Of a stretch of DNA of 64,000 nt, positions 12,101 to 22,450 are shown piece after piece. This DNA comes from Augochlora pura (taxonomy: Eukaryota > Arthropoda > Insecta > Hymenoptera > Halictidae): contig NC_135782.1 of NCBI RefSeq assembly GCF_028453695.1, positions 6,696,001-6,760,000 of the forward strand, given 5' to 3'. Both the position numbers and the translations under genes were made by a program. Every line of letters begins with the position of its first letter. The first letter of the stretch is position 1. The notes beneath the pieces are model-generated. The model was given only the letters and a program-made list of their open reading frames with translations. It was not told where the DNA came from and did no database searches.

Positions 12101-15100
12101 TGAAAACTATGCTACAATAATTGTTTCGTGGTTTCATACAACTTTCATGGTACTACTTTGCTACACACAATCGATGAAAACATGATTTATTAACCATTTA
12201 TGATGGACAGAAATATAAGCATACTTCTTTGGAGACAAATTCTCTGTCAAATTCTGAATTTTTAATATACTACTATGCAACAAAATGGAATACTTACACA
12301 TTGGAGATACATAATTACTGGGGAATACACCGGATACTCCATTTAGTTCGCCTTTCCACCACTGCTCCTCATCTTTTGCAGTTACGACTATAACATCGCC
12401 TTTCTCGAAGCTTAACTCGTCTTCATTTTGCGCTTGGTATGGATATAATGCCATAACGCGCTCTAAAAAGAAAATAGGGAGAAACTTTAATATCTTATAC
12501 ACATTATAAAACAGGTACAATTAAATATATTTTTTCGAGACCAGAGAGGAAACCTTACCAGCATTTGGATCAGTAGGAGAATCTTGATAACCATGGGAAA
12601 CTGGTGTACTTCGATTGCTACTACTAGTCAAAGGCTTAACATAAGATGCTGGGAACCAACCAATTTGTCTTTTTTTACCACGAGCCTATAAAAGTATAGT
12701 ATTTAACACCGTGATTATTAAAATTTCAGGTGTTATTTGACAAGTACAATTAATAAGGCATTGTCGAACCTGTAACTCGCCTTCCCACCATCCGCTGTCC
12801 GTCTTCTTACGTATCATTATCAATGCTCCTTTCTGTAAATCTAATTGCTCAGCACTAGTAGCTTGATACGGTGCAATAACTTGTACAATTTCAGGTTTCC
12901 TTCCTCGCTGTAGTGGGAAAAACATATACTTTAAAACATTTAATTTTATTTGCTTATTAATATTTTCTATATCCAATTGTATATTAAAAGTAAGGGAAGC
13001 TTTTTACAAAGCTATGTTTTTAAGAGATAGAGTACCTTAACATACTGCAGTAGCGGGATGCCGGCAATGAGGACAAAACGGAAAGCAATTTAAATTTATC
13101 GAATAACAAATACTACACAATTTTAAAATACACATACACAAGCTATAGACCTATTAATTACCTGCTGTGCTGCCATAGCTGTAAAGTCTGGTAATTCTGC
13201 TCTATCTTCTGCAGCTGCTCTTTCATCTTCTAGCTGTTCAGCAGTTTTTTCCTCTTTCTAAACATGGATATAGCGTATCTAGCTTACTGTACGTTTTGCA
13301 ATCTAATGAGCTTATGTATACGCACAAAGTCATATTAGGATATACATTGATATTATACAATACAAGATAGCAAATATACTTCTCGACATGGGAGTATACG
13401 AAATGAGAATTTGAAAATAAATATTACAAACCAGTGCTACATGGCTAGGTGTCGTTATCTCTGCGGTCGGCTCAGTCGTTGCAATTGCTGCAGTCACTTC
13501 AGTAGGTGCAGAGACATCCTGATTAATGTTACACATGATGTTAAAGTCAAAGAACTCACTACGTATTAGGAGTATTAATAAAATCAAAATTTCAAATATA
13601 ATGAAGAATCGCATCTGTTAAAATAGTAATAGAAATAGAAAATGATTGCACCTGCTCTGGAGCATCGCATTTTTCTACGTAATTAGCAGGGAAAATTCCA
13701 CTTCTATCTTCTACATTTCCTGTCCACCAGTCACCCTCCTTCTTAGTGACCAATATAACTTCTCCCTGATTAAATGTCAGATCTCCAGGTTCGGCAGAGG
13801 TGTAAGGATATAGAGCCATATAATATTCGTTGAGACCGTCAACCACTGCAGCTTGATTAGCACTAATTTCTTTAGCATATGACTTGGGAAACCAACCGCT
13901 GATTCCAATACTAGATGTACCATACCACCAATCGCCCTAATTAAGTAGATAATAATTTATACAATTTAATGCTTCGACTGACTTGAAGAATTATAATTTC
14001 TAATGTAGTACTTATAAACTGCAAGATTACCTGTTGTTCAATGACTGTAATAGTATCTCCTTTTTCAAAATTGAGATGTTGCTCTGTTGTAGGTCGATAT
14101 TGAAAGAGAGCTGTTGCTTGGATATCACAGGCTGTGCCCAATCCAAGAGTAGGAATAACAGGGTCAACACTAGGTGGTTCTCCACCTAATGAACCAGCGT
14201 CGGATACATTCTCAGGAACTTCAGCTATTCCTCTGCGATTAATAAAAATAAAAGAATGTAATTTAAGTGATTTAATAATTTGTATATTTTGTATTTCACT
14301 AACTCTAAAGTTCTTTTTTCCACACTGTCTTGTTGTACAAAAGCGATGTCGTTTTCTGGTACAGCATCCACCCGTTCAACATAAGACTCAGGAAACCATC
14401 CAATGTGACCGCGAATTTCACCGGCTATCCAACCTGATTCGGCATTTTGAACAGGCGGTACCTAATTTATATATCAATTAATAGTTTGTTTTATATTTCA
14501 ATGTACAATATCTACATGCTTTGAGAACAGTTACCAAAATAATATCTCCAGGTTGAAATGATATCTCATCTTGATTTCTGGCTACGAATTCATAGAGAGC
14601 TCTATATTTCATGACTCCTGGAGTAGCTTCTTCTACAGTTGTAGCAGTGGTTGTATCACTAACAGGCCAAGCATTATCATTAGCTGGTTCAACGTTGTCA
14701 TTCCAACCACTATCACCCCAAGCAGATGTATAATCGGTTGGAGCACCAGTACCAGCATTAGCTCTAAGTTCTAAGACCTTCAATTTTTTTTCTTCAAACG
14801 AAACATAAAGACTCTTGCAGTCGGTAGCTAGATTTTGTATCTGTGTCTTAATATCTTGAAGTTGGCCATTATTATTTTCTATATCAGCCATTTTTGCTTC
14901 AATCTGTCAATATAAATGTTGTACTTGAAAATTACTGTACATTAAACGTAGGTTTATCAAGATCTATTTATATATACCTGTTCCTGCAAATCAGCAATTT
15001 TATCCTTCATTTGTTTAAGAGCAATCTGTTTATTGTTGTCTAATGCCATTTTAATAGCTTCTTGTCCAGCTGATGCCATGCTTGCATTTAATATGTTTTT

Positions 15101-18100
15101 CGCTTCGATACGAGCTCTTTCTTGACTCAAAACTAGTAATCTTTGGTTGTGCTCGCGAAGTTTATTCTTTAAAGCAGCCATCTCTTGTAACTGCGCATCA
15201 CGAGTTGACCGCATTCCATCAATAGTCGTTTTAACACCAGAAACACCCACTCTGGTGTCACAAATTTTTTGCGATAATTCCTTTATTTTGTCATTCTGTA
15301 TAAACAAAATGATAAATTATGACATCTGCATTATATGAACAGAATTTATTTTATTGATAACTTATTCAATACTTACAAGTGTTCCAAGTTCAATAGTTAA
15401 TGTTTGATTCTTTGCTTTCAATTTAAGGAGTACATCCTGTTCTTTTTGCCTTTGAGCCTGCAGTTCTTGTGATTTTTGATTCTCCCATTCTAATTGCCTC
15501 TGCCTTTCCATTTCTCTGAAAAATTAAATTAACTTATTAGAATCCGTTAAAAATTTAAAAAATAAAAATGTTCAACTTACTTCCGTGCTGCTTCTCTTTG
15601 TTCCTGTGCTCTTTTTCGTTGTTCTTCCTTTTCCTGTTCAATTTCTTTTTGTCTCTGCATTTGTTTTTCAATTTCTGCTTGTCTACGCCTTTCTTGTTCT
15701 AACCTATTATATTATTCTTATTAATATGAGGAACAAAGAGCCAAGATAAAATTCACTTACCTAATTTTTTCTTGTTTTTCTGCTTCTTCTCTTTCTTTTC
15801 TTTCGCGTTCTTCTTGTTCTTTTCGCTGAATTTCTAACAATGCTTTGCGTCTACGTTCCAATTCTGCTTGACCCTTTTCAAAGTTTTCTTTACGTTTATC
15901 TTCAAAGGACGTCTTTAAAAAGAGTCTTGAATAAATATATGACATAAAAAGTATCTGCTGAGATTCAAGATTATAAAAATAAATTTTACCTGTGGCATAC
16001 CGGCTAATGGGTCAATATTTTCTGTTCCACCCTGTGAAAGTGTTAAACTACTTTGCCGTTGACGTCTGAATGCAGGTGGAATTAGTTCTATTGGAAGCGT
16101 AGTGGGTATCTTTTCACCAACCTTGGCAATATCACATAAATGCATTGCTAACACGAATTCGTCACAGCTTAAACGACCATCCAAATCCATATCGGCAAGC
16201 GTCCTAATAAAGCAAACGTATTCTACAAAACTGCTAAGAATCATTACTGTAATGATTCCTGTTGAATATATATGACTGAGCACCATACCATATGTCTGCC
16301 AATTTTGGTTGTGGCAATTGTGACTGCACCATAATATTTCTAGCTTGTGGACCAGATAAGAAACCAGTCCGTGTTCTATCCCAAGTATTGAACAGTTGAG
16401 TATACTTTAATTTTGTTTGATGTGGTACAGCCCATTCTATAGATTGTGGTGAGCCCACTGAATGTTGACTGTGTTGGCTATGCTGACTATGCTGGCTATG
16501 TTGTGAATCAACCGAACCCACTCTATCTATACTTGGCGGGCGTGCTGTTGTACTTAATGGTGTGCTTGTGGATACTGGAGTCTGAGCAATTACACCGTTC
16601 ACTAATGTGCCGGTTGCCGCAGTTGATGAGACTAGGGGTAAACCTACAACTGGAGGGGTTGACACTACACCAGTTCCTAGAAAAGTATATAACTATTGGT
16701 ACATCAGTTAAATATTTATAATTAACATTGCTAATTCTATTGAAGGCATGGAGATTTTACAGTAACGATTAACTCTTTGCCTTACAATTTCAACTAAGAC
16801 CGTATATATTATTATTAAGACCAAACTTTCTGATGTGATGGGAGATAAACATTTTATCATACAACTATTTGATTCGAAATCCGCATTGTGAACTTCCCTT
16901 AATATTGTAAGGTGAAGAGTTTAATAAAAGTTAATTGAAAACATTTTAAAGTTTATATACCACTAGGCATTGGTGCGACGGACGATACAATAGCTGGACC
17001 ACCAATTGGAGCAGTCATAGCAGTACATAGTGGTTGCATTGGCATCGTTTGACCCATTCCGAAAGCCGCAATTGGTGTTGGATTTGTATTCAAAGGAGCG
17101 ATCGGAGCTACGGCTGGCATACCTGTTTAATTAAGATTAAAATTAATTTTTATTATATAATTATTTAAAAGATTATATATTAATACTAATCTTTGTTACA
17201 AAATGGTTCAGCTTTACAAAATTTTATAAACTTTGGAGTTAGTGACTTTAAAAAATATGACTCTTGTCTACGCAAATCAGTAAAGGATAATACATACAGT
17301 TAATATCTTACCCTAACAGATTACGAATTTAGTAGCTTTTTCTATAAAAGTAGTGTTACTGAACAATTAGTCCTACACTATAGAATATACACTACCAAGG
17401 ATTATATTTACTGGAATTTCATATTAGAAAAGAGAAACTGTAAGACTTTTATAAGAATTATAAACAAAAATAACAATTTTGTTATTAGTGAACAAAGAAA
17501 TCATAGAAATTAATATAATTATACTTCCTACAACACACAATGTGTTATTGTAATTTAAAATACCTGGTAAATCAAAATCAAGGAAATCTGTAAACAAGGA
17601 AGTAAAGTATCATTGAGAACTCAATATACTATTTTTTTCCAATCTGCACGAATAGTGAAAATATATAAAACGTAAAGAAAATGAAAACTGACTTAAATGT
17701 TAAAAATAAACAGACTTTACCTATTGCAGAAGTGGCTTGTATTTGCTGAACTGGAGGAACCACTTGCATAGCAGACACAGGTGGCACTTTCACTGGAGAC
17801 ATTCCAGCTGTCACTGGACTATTGGGGAATGATGGTGGTGCAGGTTTTGGTGGAGGACCAGTAGTAGCAGGTACAAAGTTTGCCCCTGAAATGATACAAT
17901 GTCAACTACCCATTCGCGTAATATTATTCTATATTAACTGCAAAACGTTCAATACAATCAGATACTGTAAAGAAAATATAGGATATTAGCAAATAAAATA
18001 ATAATTTACAAAATAAATGTAATAAATTGGCAACTAAAATTATTACAATACATTGCAATAAATAGAAAATTTAAGCATAATGTATACATCATGTATATAA

Positions 18101-20791
18101 TCTGCAGGGATGATTTCTTAACAGAAAGTGTATGATGTCGTGATGTATGACATAAAAAGGAATCATTTCTCTACCTGAGCATGTAAATCTAGAAATATGG
18201 GGGAATCTAATGTCTAAGTTCACATGCGTTATTATCTATTCCGTTTTTAAAGAAATAGTATCTATTTTCTTCAAACTTCCTTTATTCCTTGAGAACATAC
18301 CAATGTTTGTGGGTGGTGCAGGTCTTTGAGGAGGACCACCACCAGGGGTAGTAGTAGCGGAAGTGGTAGTAGTAGTAGTGGTAGTACTTGAAGAAGGCAC
18401 GATTCCTTTTTTTTTTGCAGCACAAATATTATATCATTGTATAAATGTTGTATAGGTGTAAGTAGCAGATAAAAAAATCAGCAGAGTAAAATGTATATAA
18501 TATGCACGGTTAATAAAACAAAGCCATTGTGACACTCACAATATAAAATCACATATTTTAAAATTAAAACATTTACATACAGAAGCAAAATGTTCATTTT
18601 GACAATAAATCCATGTATAATATATGCCAATAACTCCTTAGAAATATACGCAGACAGAAGGAATGACAATATAAGTTTAATGATATGTGTTTGTGTTCCT
18701 ACATATGTGGCAATTATGTTATGCATAACATGTAATAGCACTGCATAATAAAATATAATACAATACTCATATTAAAATATATGTGTATTGACTGGTCATT
18801 CTTATTTACAATTAAAAATTTGTAATGTTATTAGTGTTCAGCTTTATTATACATTACATTAAACATGATATACTAGAAATAATTAAATTATAGAAATATA
18901 TTTCTCATGCAAAACTGAACTTCTGCATTCAAAGTTTTACAGCATACATCACAGTAGTATATTATTTCATACTGTCAATTATGTCATATCAGTAAAACAA
19001 AAGAGAGTCATAACGTTTTGAAAAACTTCAAAGAAAAAATTTAAGAGAAGAAGACCCAGATATAATCATTCATATGCAAACATCCAATTCTTATAACATA
19101 CCCACAGAGGGTGGTGCAGGTCGAGCGGGTGGCTTTGACGATGTGTGAGTTGTGGCATGTGTAGTGGCAGCCAGATTCTGTCTACTTTGTCGTGATGCTG
19201 TGTAGTATGATGCATAAGTAAAATAATGCTAAATAATGCTGCTCATTAGTTAAGATGTTTTTCATTTAAGAAAACCATACTAAGTATTGGTATGAATTTA
19301 AGTAGATATCAATAATGATAGAAAATACTGCTCATTTCAATTTTTGAGACTGAAATATTTACTTGTTATGCAATATAAACTGTAAAATCAGCTAACACAC
19401 GATATTGTATCTGTTGTGAAATATAATACTTATCATTGGTGTAAGGAGTCTAGTGAACCCTATGAAAATCCATACTTTGACAATGTACACTCATTTTTTA
19501 AATTCTTTTTAATGATTCGGATAAAAATGTGTGAAATAAACTACCTGGTAAGGTCATAGGTGAAGCAGGCCTAATTTGATGTCCAGGTAGTGGTCCATTT
19601 GACGGCGGTGGACCTATTAGAGGACGTGGAACTGATCCAGCCATGGGCATCCCACCAATTAAAGGTTGTACTGTTACTGGAGGGGGTCCAGTTAAATTCA
19701 CTAAAGAAGTAACATTATTGTGCGGGGGTATACTGGCAGCTCCATTGGTTAAGTTTGTTACACCAGTGTCACCTAAACACAGATGAAAAGATTGAAATAT
19801 TCAATGCTCATTTAAAGCAATTCTTTTTATTGTATATACTTACTAATAGAAAGCGCCTTTAAACTCTGCACTAGAATTGGTGGCAATGCATCTGGGATCT
19901 CATAGCCACGTAATTTTAAAGTAATTAATTTACAAGCAATACTAAACTCATTTATATCCAGTTTGCCATCTGAGTCCGTGTCTGACAAAGACCTACATAT
20001 AAATGGTCACATTAAACACATGATAATATTATCATGTTGTCTGGAATTTAATTCCATATTTCCATGAGTAACATATTTCAATGAATCAAGAAATCACATT
20101 AAATGAGCAAGATATAATGTTATAGCAGGCTATTGCTGCTGGTATTAATGAAAAGCAATGTCAACAATATTCTCTGAAGATCTATATTAAAAATCAGAGT
20201 GGCAACACTATTTAACATTAAGTACAAAATAAATATTTTAAAGTATAAATATTACATTATGAGAATAATATAATGTTTTATTATAGTCATCATGAATATA
20301 AAGCTAAGGAAATCACAATTAACTTCCAGATCACTTGGTACTTAACATTAAATGTCAAAGCATTCTAACAACGAGAAAACACAATACCATATTTTCCCAA
20401 GGACTAGAGGCTGAAGTTGAGATTTAAGCAAAAACTCCTTTGCCTGTCCTCCAGTGACAACACCATTAATTGGTTTTAAAGAGTCAAATTGTTCTTTATA
20501 CTTTGCACGTTCCCTGGGTTGAATCACCCAAGGATCCATACCTAAAAAATGGTGACTTTCTAATTTTTTCCATGATACTCCATTAAAATGATTTTTTTGA
20601 ATGAAACCACTAATGTTTAGTACACAATTCGCTATTTCATGAACAACACATGCCAAATGGAAGATCAACGACTGTTTTCGTTGTTTCCCTACAGATAATT
20701 GCTGTCAACATGACAGATCAACCAAAAGATGATTGTCAACTCCAAATTCCGAGAAAAGAAGAGATTTACCTGGTGTTTGAGGGGTGGCCAT
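5050..20791 (-). CDS. Intersectin, long form (EH-EH-coiled coil-5xSH3-DH-PH-C2)
   Basis: Multidomain scaffold of clathrin-mediated endocytosis and synaptic vesicle recycling; EH domains bind NPF peptides, SH3 domains bind dynamin, synaptojanin and WASP-type ligands, and DH-PH activates Cdc42 in characterised long intersectins (ortholog of ITSN1/2; Drosophila Dap160 lacks DH-PH-C2). Coding exons in transcript order: 20770-20791, 20388-20541, 19844-19992, 19545-19772, 19102-19197, 18301-18405, 17721-17885, 17564-17587, 16961-17122, 16289-16676, 15990-16203, 15761-15912, 15581-15703, 15377-15515, 14978-15295, 14535-14903, 14304-14461, 14031-14232, 13652-13936, 13432-13518, 13162-13257, 12770-12907, 12559-12685, 12298-12462, 7910-8034, 7725-7831, 7582-7654, 7311-7517, 6897-7136, 6682-6828, 6368-6611, 6109-6183, 5809-5883, 5332-5505, 5050-5237. 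All junctions are GT-AG and in phase, totalling 5721 bases. The start MATPQTPG precedes EH1 directly. Confidence 0.93.
6368..6828 (-). CDS. Intersectin exons 30-31: PH domain
   Basis: Exons 6682-6828 and 6368-6611. The first encodes the strand pattern SGKELVGFLTNDFLLFAQPT followed by FKMYRK; the second begins PIFLNEL and ends with a helical RRITEARKMFLENEKNRLQ segment, as in the PH domain and the helix linking it to C2 in ITSN-L. The second exon contains a Ser/Asn-rich insertion (GDSDTNGSVNSLSWGEST) where vertebrate proteins have a short loop. Confidence 0.88.
6897..8034 (-). CDS. Intersectin exons 25-29: DH (RhoGEF) domain
   Basis: Exons 7910-8034, 7725-7831, 7582-7654, 7311-7517 and 6897-7136 encode the Dbl-homology domain. 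Diagnostic stretches are RKRQEYIKELITTEQAYIED (CR1), IFVNWRDII, CR3 PLSSFLIKPMQRITKYPLII, and NEGVREKENSDRLEW just before the PH domain. These match the long isoform of vertebrate intersectin closely, including the KPMQRxTxYPL core that contacts the GTPase. Confidence 0.94.
8757..8839. repeat. Imperfect hairpin, 19-bp stem and 44-base loop
   Basis: Left arm 8757-8776 (gaccaggcatatttatacac) and right arm 8821-8839 pair over 19 bp with one bulged G; a further CCTTT/AAAGG pairing is possible inside the loop. It lies in an intersectin intron. It could be a miniature transposon or a precursor-like hairpin. Confidence 0.6.
10011..10328. mobile_element. TTAA-type MITE-like element in an intersectin intron
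   Basis: Left end taacactttaagcccgacat (10011-10030) and the reverse complement of the right end (10309-10328), tagcacttttagcccgaaac, agree at 16 of 20 positions. The 318-bp interior is AT-rich and non-coding. The flanking TTAA is degraded (ctaa/ctag). Probably an old non-autonomous DNA transposon. Confidence 0.55.
11411..11457 (+). repeat. Imperfect tetranucleotide repeat (CGGA/CAGG)
   Basis: About eleven four-base units alternating between ggac/ggca/gaca forms, within an intersectin intron. Likely variable in length; no coding role. Confidence 0.6.
12011..12016 (-). promoter_or_regulatory. Possible intronic poly(A) signal giving a short intersectin
   Basis: TTTATT on the plus strand (AATAAA on the minus strand), about 145 bases after the read-through stop at 12161-12163. 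If exon 24 is not spliced, the product would end after SH3E with a 45-residue tail, analogous in domain content to ITSN-S and Dap160. AATAAA is common in AT-rich DNA, so this is tentative. Confidence 0.3.
12298..12907 (-). CDS. Intersectin exons 22-24: SH3D and SH3E
   Basis: SH3D spans 12770-12907 (VIAPYQATSAEQLDL, GWWEGELQ) and 12559-12685 (ARGKKRQIGWFPASYVKP). SH3E is whole in 12298-12462 (VMALYPYQAQNEDELSF, WWKGELNGVSGVFPSNYV). The exon 24 donor at 12297/12298 (T then gtaagt) is in phase with the first DH exon 4.2 kb away. Reading through this donor gives 45 further codons before a stop at 12161-12163. Confidence 0.93.
13162..14903 (-). CDS. Intersectin exons 16-21: SH3A, SH3B, SH3C and linkers
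   Basis: SH3A is split between 14535-14903 (VMKYRALYEF...FQPGDIIL) and 14304-14461 (GWIAGEIRGHIGWFPESYVE). SH3B is split between 14031-14232 (ATALFQYRP) and 13652-13936 (GDWWYGTS...GWFPKSYAK). SH3C lies whole in 13652-13936 (MALYPYTSAEPGDLTF...GDWWTGNVEDRSGIFPANYV). The ALYDY-type, WW and FPxxYV signatures are intact in B and C; SH3A has SGW in place of WW. Exons 13432-13518 (Thr/Ala-rich) and 13162-13257 (acidic) are in-frame linkers before SH3D and could be optional. Confidence 0.93.
14978..15912 (-). CDS. Intersectin exons 12-15: central coiled coil (KLERQ region)
   Basis: Four exons (15761-15912, 15581-15703, 15377-15515, 14978-15295) encode about 245 residues rich in Glu, Lys, Arg and Gln, with heptad-like spacing, beginning TSFEDKRKENFEKGQ. 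This is the coiled-coil region between EH2 and the SH3 array; in known intersectins it mediates dimerisation and binding to Eps15 and SNAP-25. Confidence 0.92.
15990..16676 (-). CDS. Intersectin exons 10-11: QHS repeat and EH2 domain
   Basis: Exon 10 (16289-16676) opens with a Thr/Ser/Pro-rich stretch, then a SQH triplet repeat (five SQH/QHS units, around 16460-16510), then EH2 starting EWAVPHQTKLKY and ending at the split Trp of LADIW. Exon 11 (15990-16203) completes EH2 with the loop DMDLDGRLSCDEF and the tail PIELIPPAFRR. The split Trp and phase are the same as in EH1, consistent with an old domain duplication. Confidence 0.92.
16769..16924. mobile_element. TTAA-flanked 156-bp MITE in an intersectin intron
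   Basis: TTAA at 16769-16772 and 16921-16924 bound a short element. Left end after TTAA is CTCTTTGCCTTACAAT; reverse complement of the right end is CTCTTCACCTTACAAT (14 of 16 identical). The interior is non-coding. Intact TTAA on both sides fits the target preference of piggyBac-type transposases. It lies between coding exons 16961-17122 and 16289-16676. Confidence 0.65.
16961..19772 (-). CDS. Intersectin exons 4-9: Pro-rich linker between EH1 and EH2
   Basis: Six exons encode a Gly/Pro/Thr-rich linker (about residues 109-368). Three carry variants of one motif: PPARPAPPS (19102-19197), PPQRPAPPT (18301-18405) and PPPKPAPPS (17721-17885). A 24-base exon at 17564-17587 encodes DFLDFDLP. All six have lengths divisible by three (228, 96, 105, 165, 24, 162) and phase-1 borders, so any can be skipped without changing frame. 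The introns (17123-17563, 17886-18300, 18406-19101, 19198-19544) are AT-rich and show no other gene. Exon 18301-18405 has an unusual acceptor, a run of ten A before AG, so its start is less certain. Confidence 0.8.
19844..20791 (-). CDS. Intersectin exons 1-3: start and EH1 domain
   Basis: Exon 1 (22 coding bases) gives MATPQTPG. Exon 2 begins MDPWVIQPRERAKY and carries the first half of EH1, breaking at the Trp of LGKIW. Exon 3 continues with the EF-hand-like loop DTDSDGKLDINEF and the KLRGYEIPDALPP tail, a very close match to EH1 of other intersectins (residues about 9-105). The intron 19993-20387 shows nothing notable. Confidence 0.93.
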
Positions 20792-21420
20792 CTCTATTCA
20801 CCCGTAGGTGACCACCGAGCTGAATCTGCAAGGAAAGAAAACTAATAACTTTCACGGAAACATTATCTCCGGAAACTCGGTAGGGATATGTGGCGATTTC
20901 AAGGTTAGGTCACGGTGATCGATCCTGTCAGGAATGACTCGAGATATACCTCACGAGAGAAGAATTGTCGAAACGCTATCAATTCAGCGTGGATTCAATC
21001 ACGAATAAATCCAATTAACCAAATAAGAGCGGGGTCATGAACTTGAAGATTGATCGGGGCCCTAACGCACACGTATAAGAGCAGCAATTTTTCTCACACC
21101 AATATATACGAACATACGACAGTGAGCCGCTTCCTTCACTCGCAAACCCTTCTACAACTTTACTGAATAAAATTCATGATTACGTATCGCGACGTTAGCG
21201 ATCTTCCTCCCGAACAACGAATTCGTAGAATTTCAGAACTCTACCGACGATACGCGGGTCGGCCCACATTGACTGACGTACATACGTCACTTTCACGACC
21301 TCGGCTATTTCCGGAAGTCTTCGGTTGGAATCGATAGCTAAGCCGAAACCGTTTCGTTGATCTTCGGCAGAGATCGCCCCTTCCGCAACCCCTTGGTTCA
21401 AATTTTCTTCTCTTTATCTA
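20792..21420 (-). promoter_or_regulatory. Probable 5' UTR and promoter region of intersectin
   Basis: A minus-strand acceptor (ttgcag) precedes position 20825, and a good donor (GTGAG followed by gtatat) ends an upstream non-coding exon at 20950, giving a 124-base intron in the 5' UTR. The transcription start would lie roughly at 21.1-21.2 kb in sequence less AT-rich than the introns. No clear TATA or initiator was found. The frame at 21195-21401 (minus) is not supported as a protein. Confidence 0.4.
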
Positions 21421-22294
21421 ACACGATAATATGAAAATTATAATTGAAAAATTATTATAATTGAACATTGAACATGAATAAAAAAAACATTAAGAAACAT
21501 AATATTTTTTCAATTCGTAACTTTGCCATGTACACAGTTGTTTATTAATGATTTTAAATAATCGCTTTACGTAAATGCTGATACCATATCAGAATATTTC
21601 AAAGTGTAGATACTGAACGAAGCGCATTTACATTTTCGACAAATGTAGAGTCTACATTATCGTTAAAAATGAAAATAAATGCACAAACAATGTAGCACAG
21701 CACGTGTATGTAAACGAAATAATTTTCAAATAGATAATCTCGGCCGAAAACGAAATTGAACACTGCTACACGAAACAATAAATACTTATATGAATTATCT
21801 ATCGATTAATCGATATCAACGAAGTATAAATCTGTTATCGAAAGGTTCATCTTGAGATGCCACGTGCAACTGTAGGAACGTACCGCTTTTGTGTAACAAT
21901 AAGAACTTCTATTGATTCGAACTCGAGTTCGGGTTAGGTGCCCGGCTACTTGAATACTTGGATGCTGTCCTATGCAGTCCTATGGTATCATGTTTAATCC
22001 GAATAGACTGCATAAAATCGAAGCATAAAAAGTTGTTGTCTATTTGATAGTACTTATTATGAGGTTATACTCACTTATCAATGTCTCATGCCTTCGTATA
22101 TTACTCTGCTAATCGCACCACGTTTAAAAGTTTCAAGTATTTTCAAAAGATTGGTTTAAATAACTTTTACTGTAACAGAAAACACAGAAGAAGCAGTAAT
22201 AAATACGATATCTAGGTACTCCTTCATCTTTAAGCAACCATAAAATACAACTTGATCGACCGGAAATACAATTACATTTAAAGTATCTTTTTTG

Positions 22295-22450
22295 ATGGAT
22301 ACGAAACCAAGTTCAGGCAGGTGCTCAGATGGTCGAATGGACAGTGGTTCAGAAAGCGGTAATTTGTCGCAGAAATCTAATTTGCAACTTCAATTTTACG
22401 ATGAAATTATTTTTGGAAAAATTATCAGCCTTGAGATATTCGAAATTTGG
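22295..22450 (+). CDS. Candidate first coding exon, unassigned
   Basis: ATG at 22295 opens 52 codons ending exactly at TGG followed by a consensus donor gtaagt. The peptide contains RMDSGSESGNL, which fits the DSGxxS phosphodegron pattern of IkB/cactus and beta-catenin. No downstream exon with a recognisable domain (for example ankyrin repeats) could be joined to it, so it may be a real first exon of a gene with a very long intron or a chance frame. Confidence 0.25.

Larger units (their letters stand above)
8035..12297 (-). other. Large intersectin intron between SH3E and DH exons
   Basis: 4.26 kb of AT-rich sequence separating the endocytic scaffold half from the GEF half. It holds a possible intronic poly(A) signal (12011-12016), an inverted-repeat element at 10011-10328, a strong hairpin at 8757-8839 and a tetranucleotide-like repeat at 11411-11457. 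Open frames (for example minus 9626-9853) have no recognisable motif, and I see no nested gene. Confidence 0.7.

Noticed and set aside
21195..21401. Minus-strand frame in the presumed intersectin 5' region
   Set aside because: No in-frame splice to exon 1 and no domain; more likely 5' UTR or promoter sequence.
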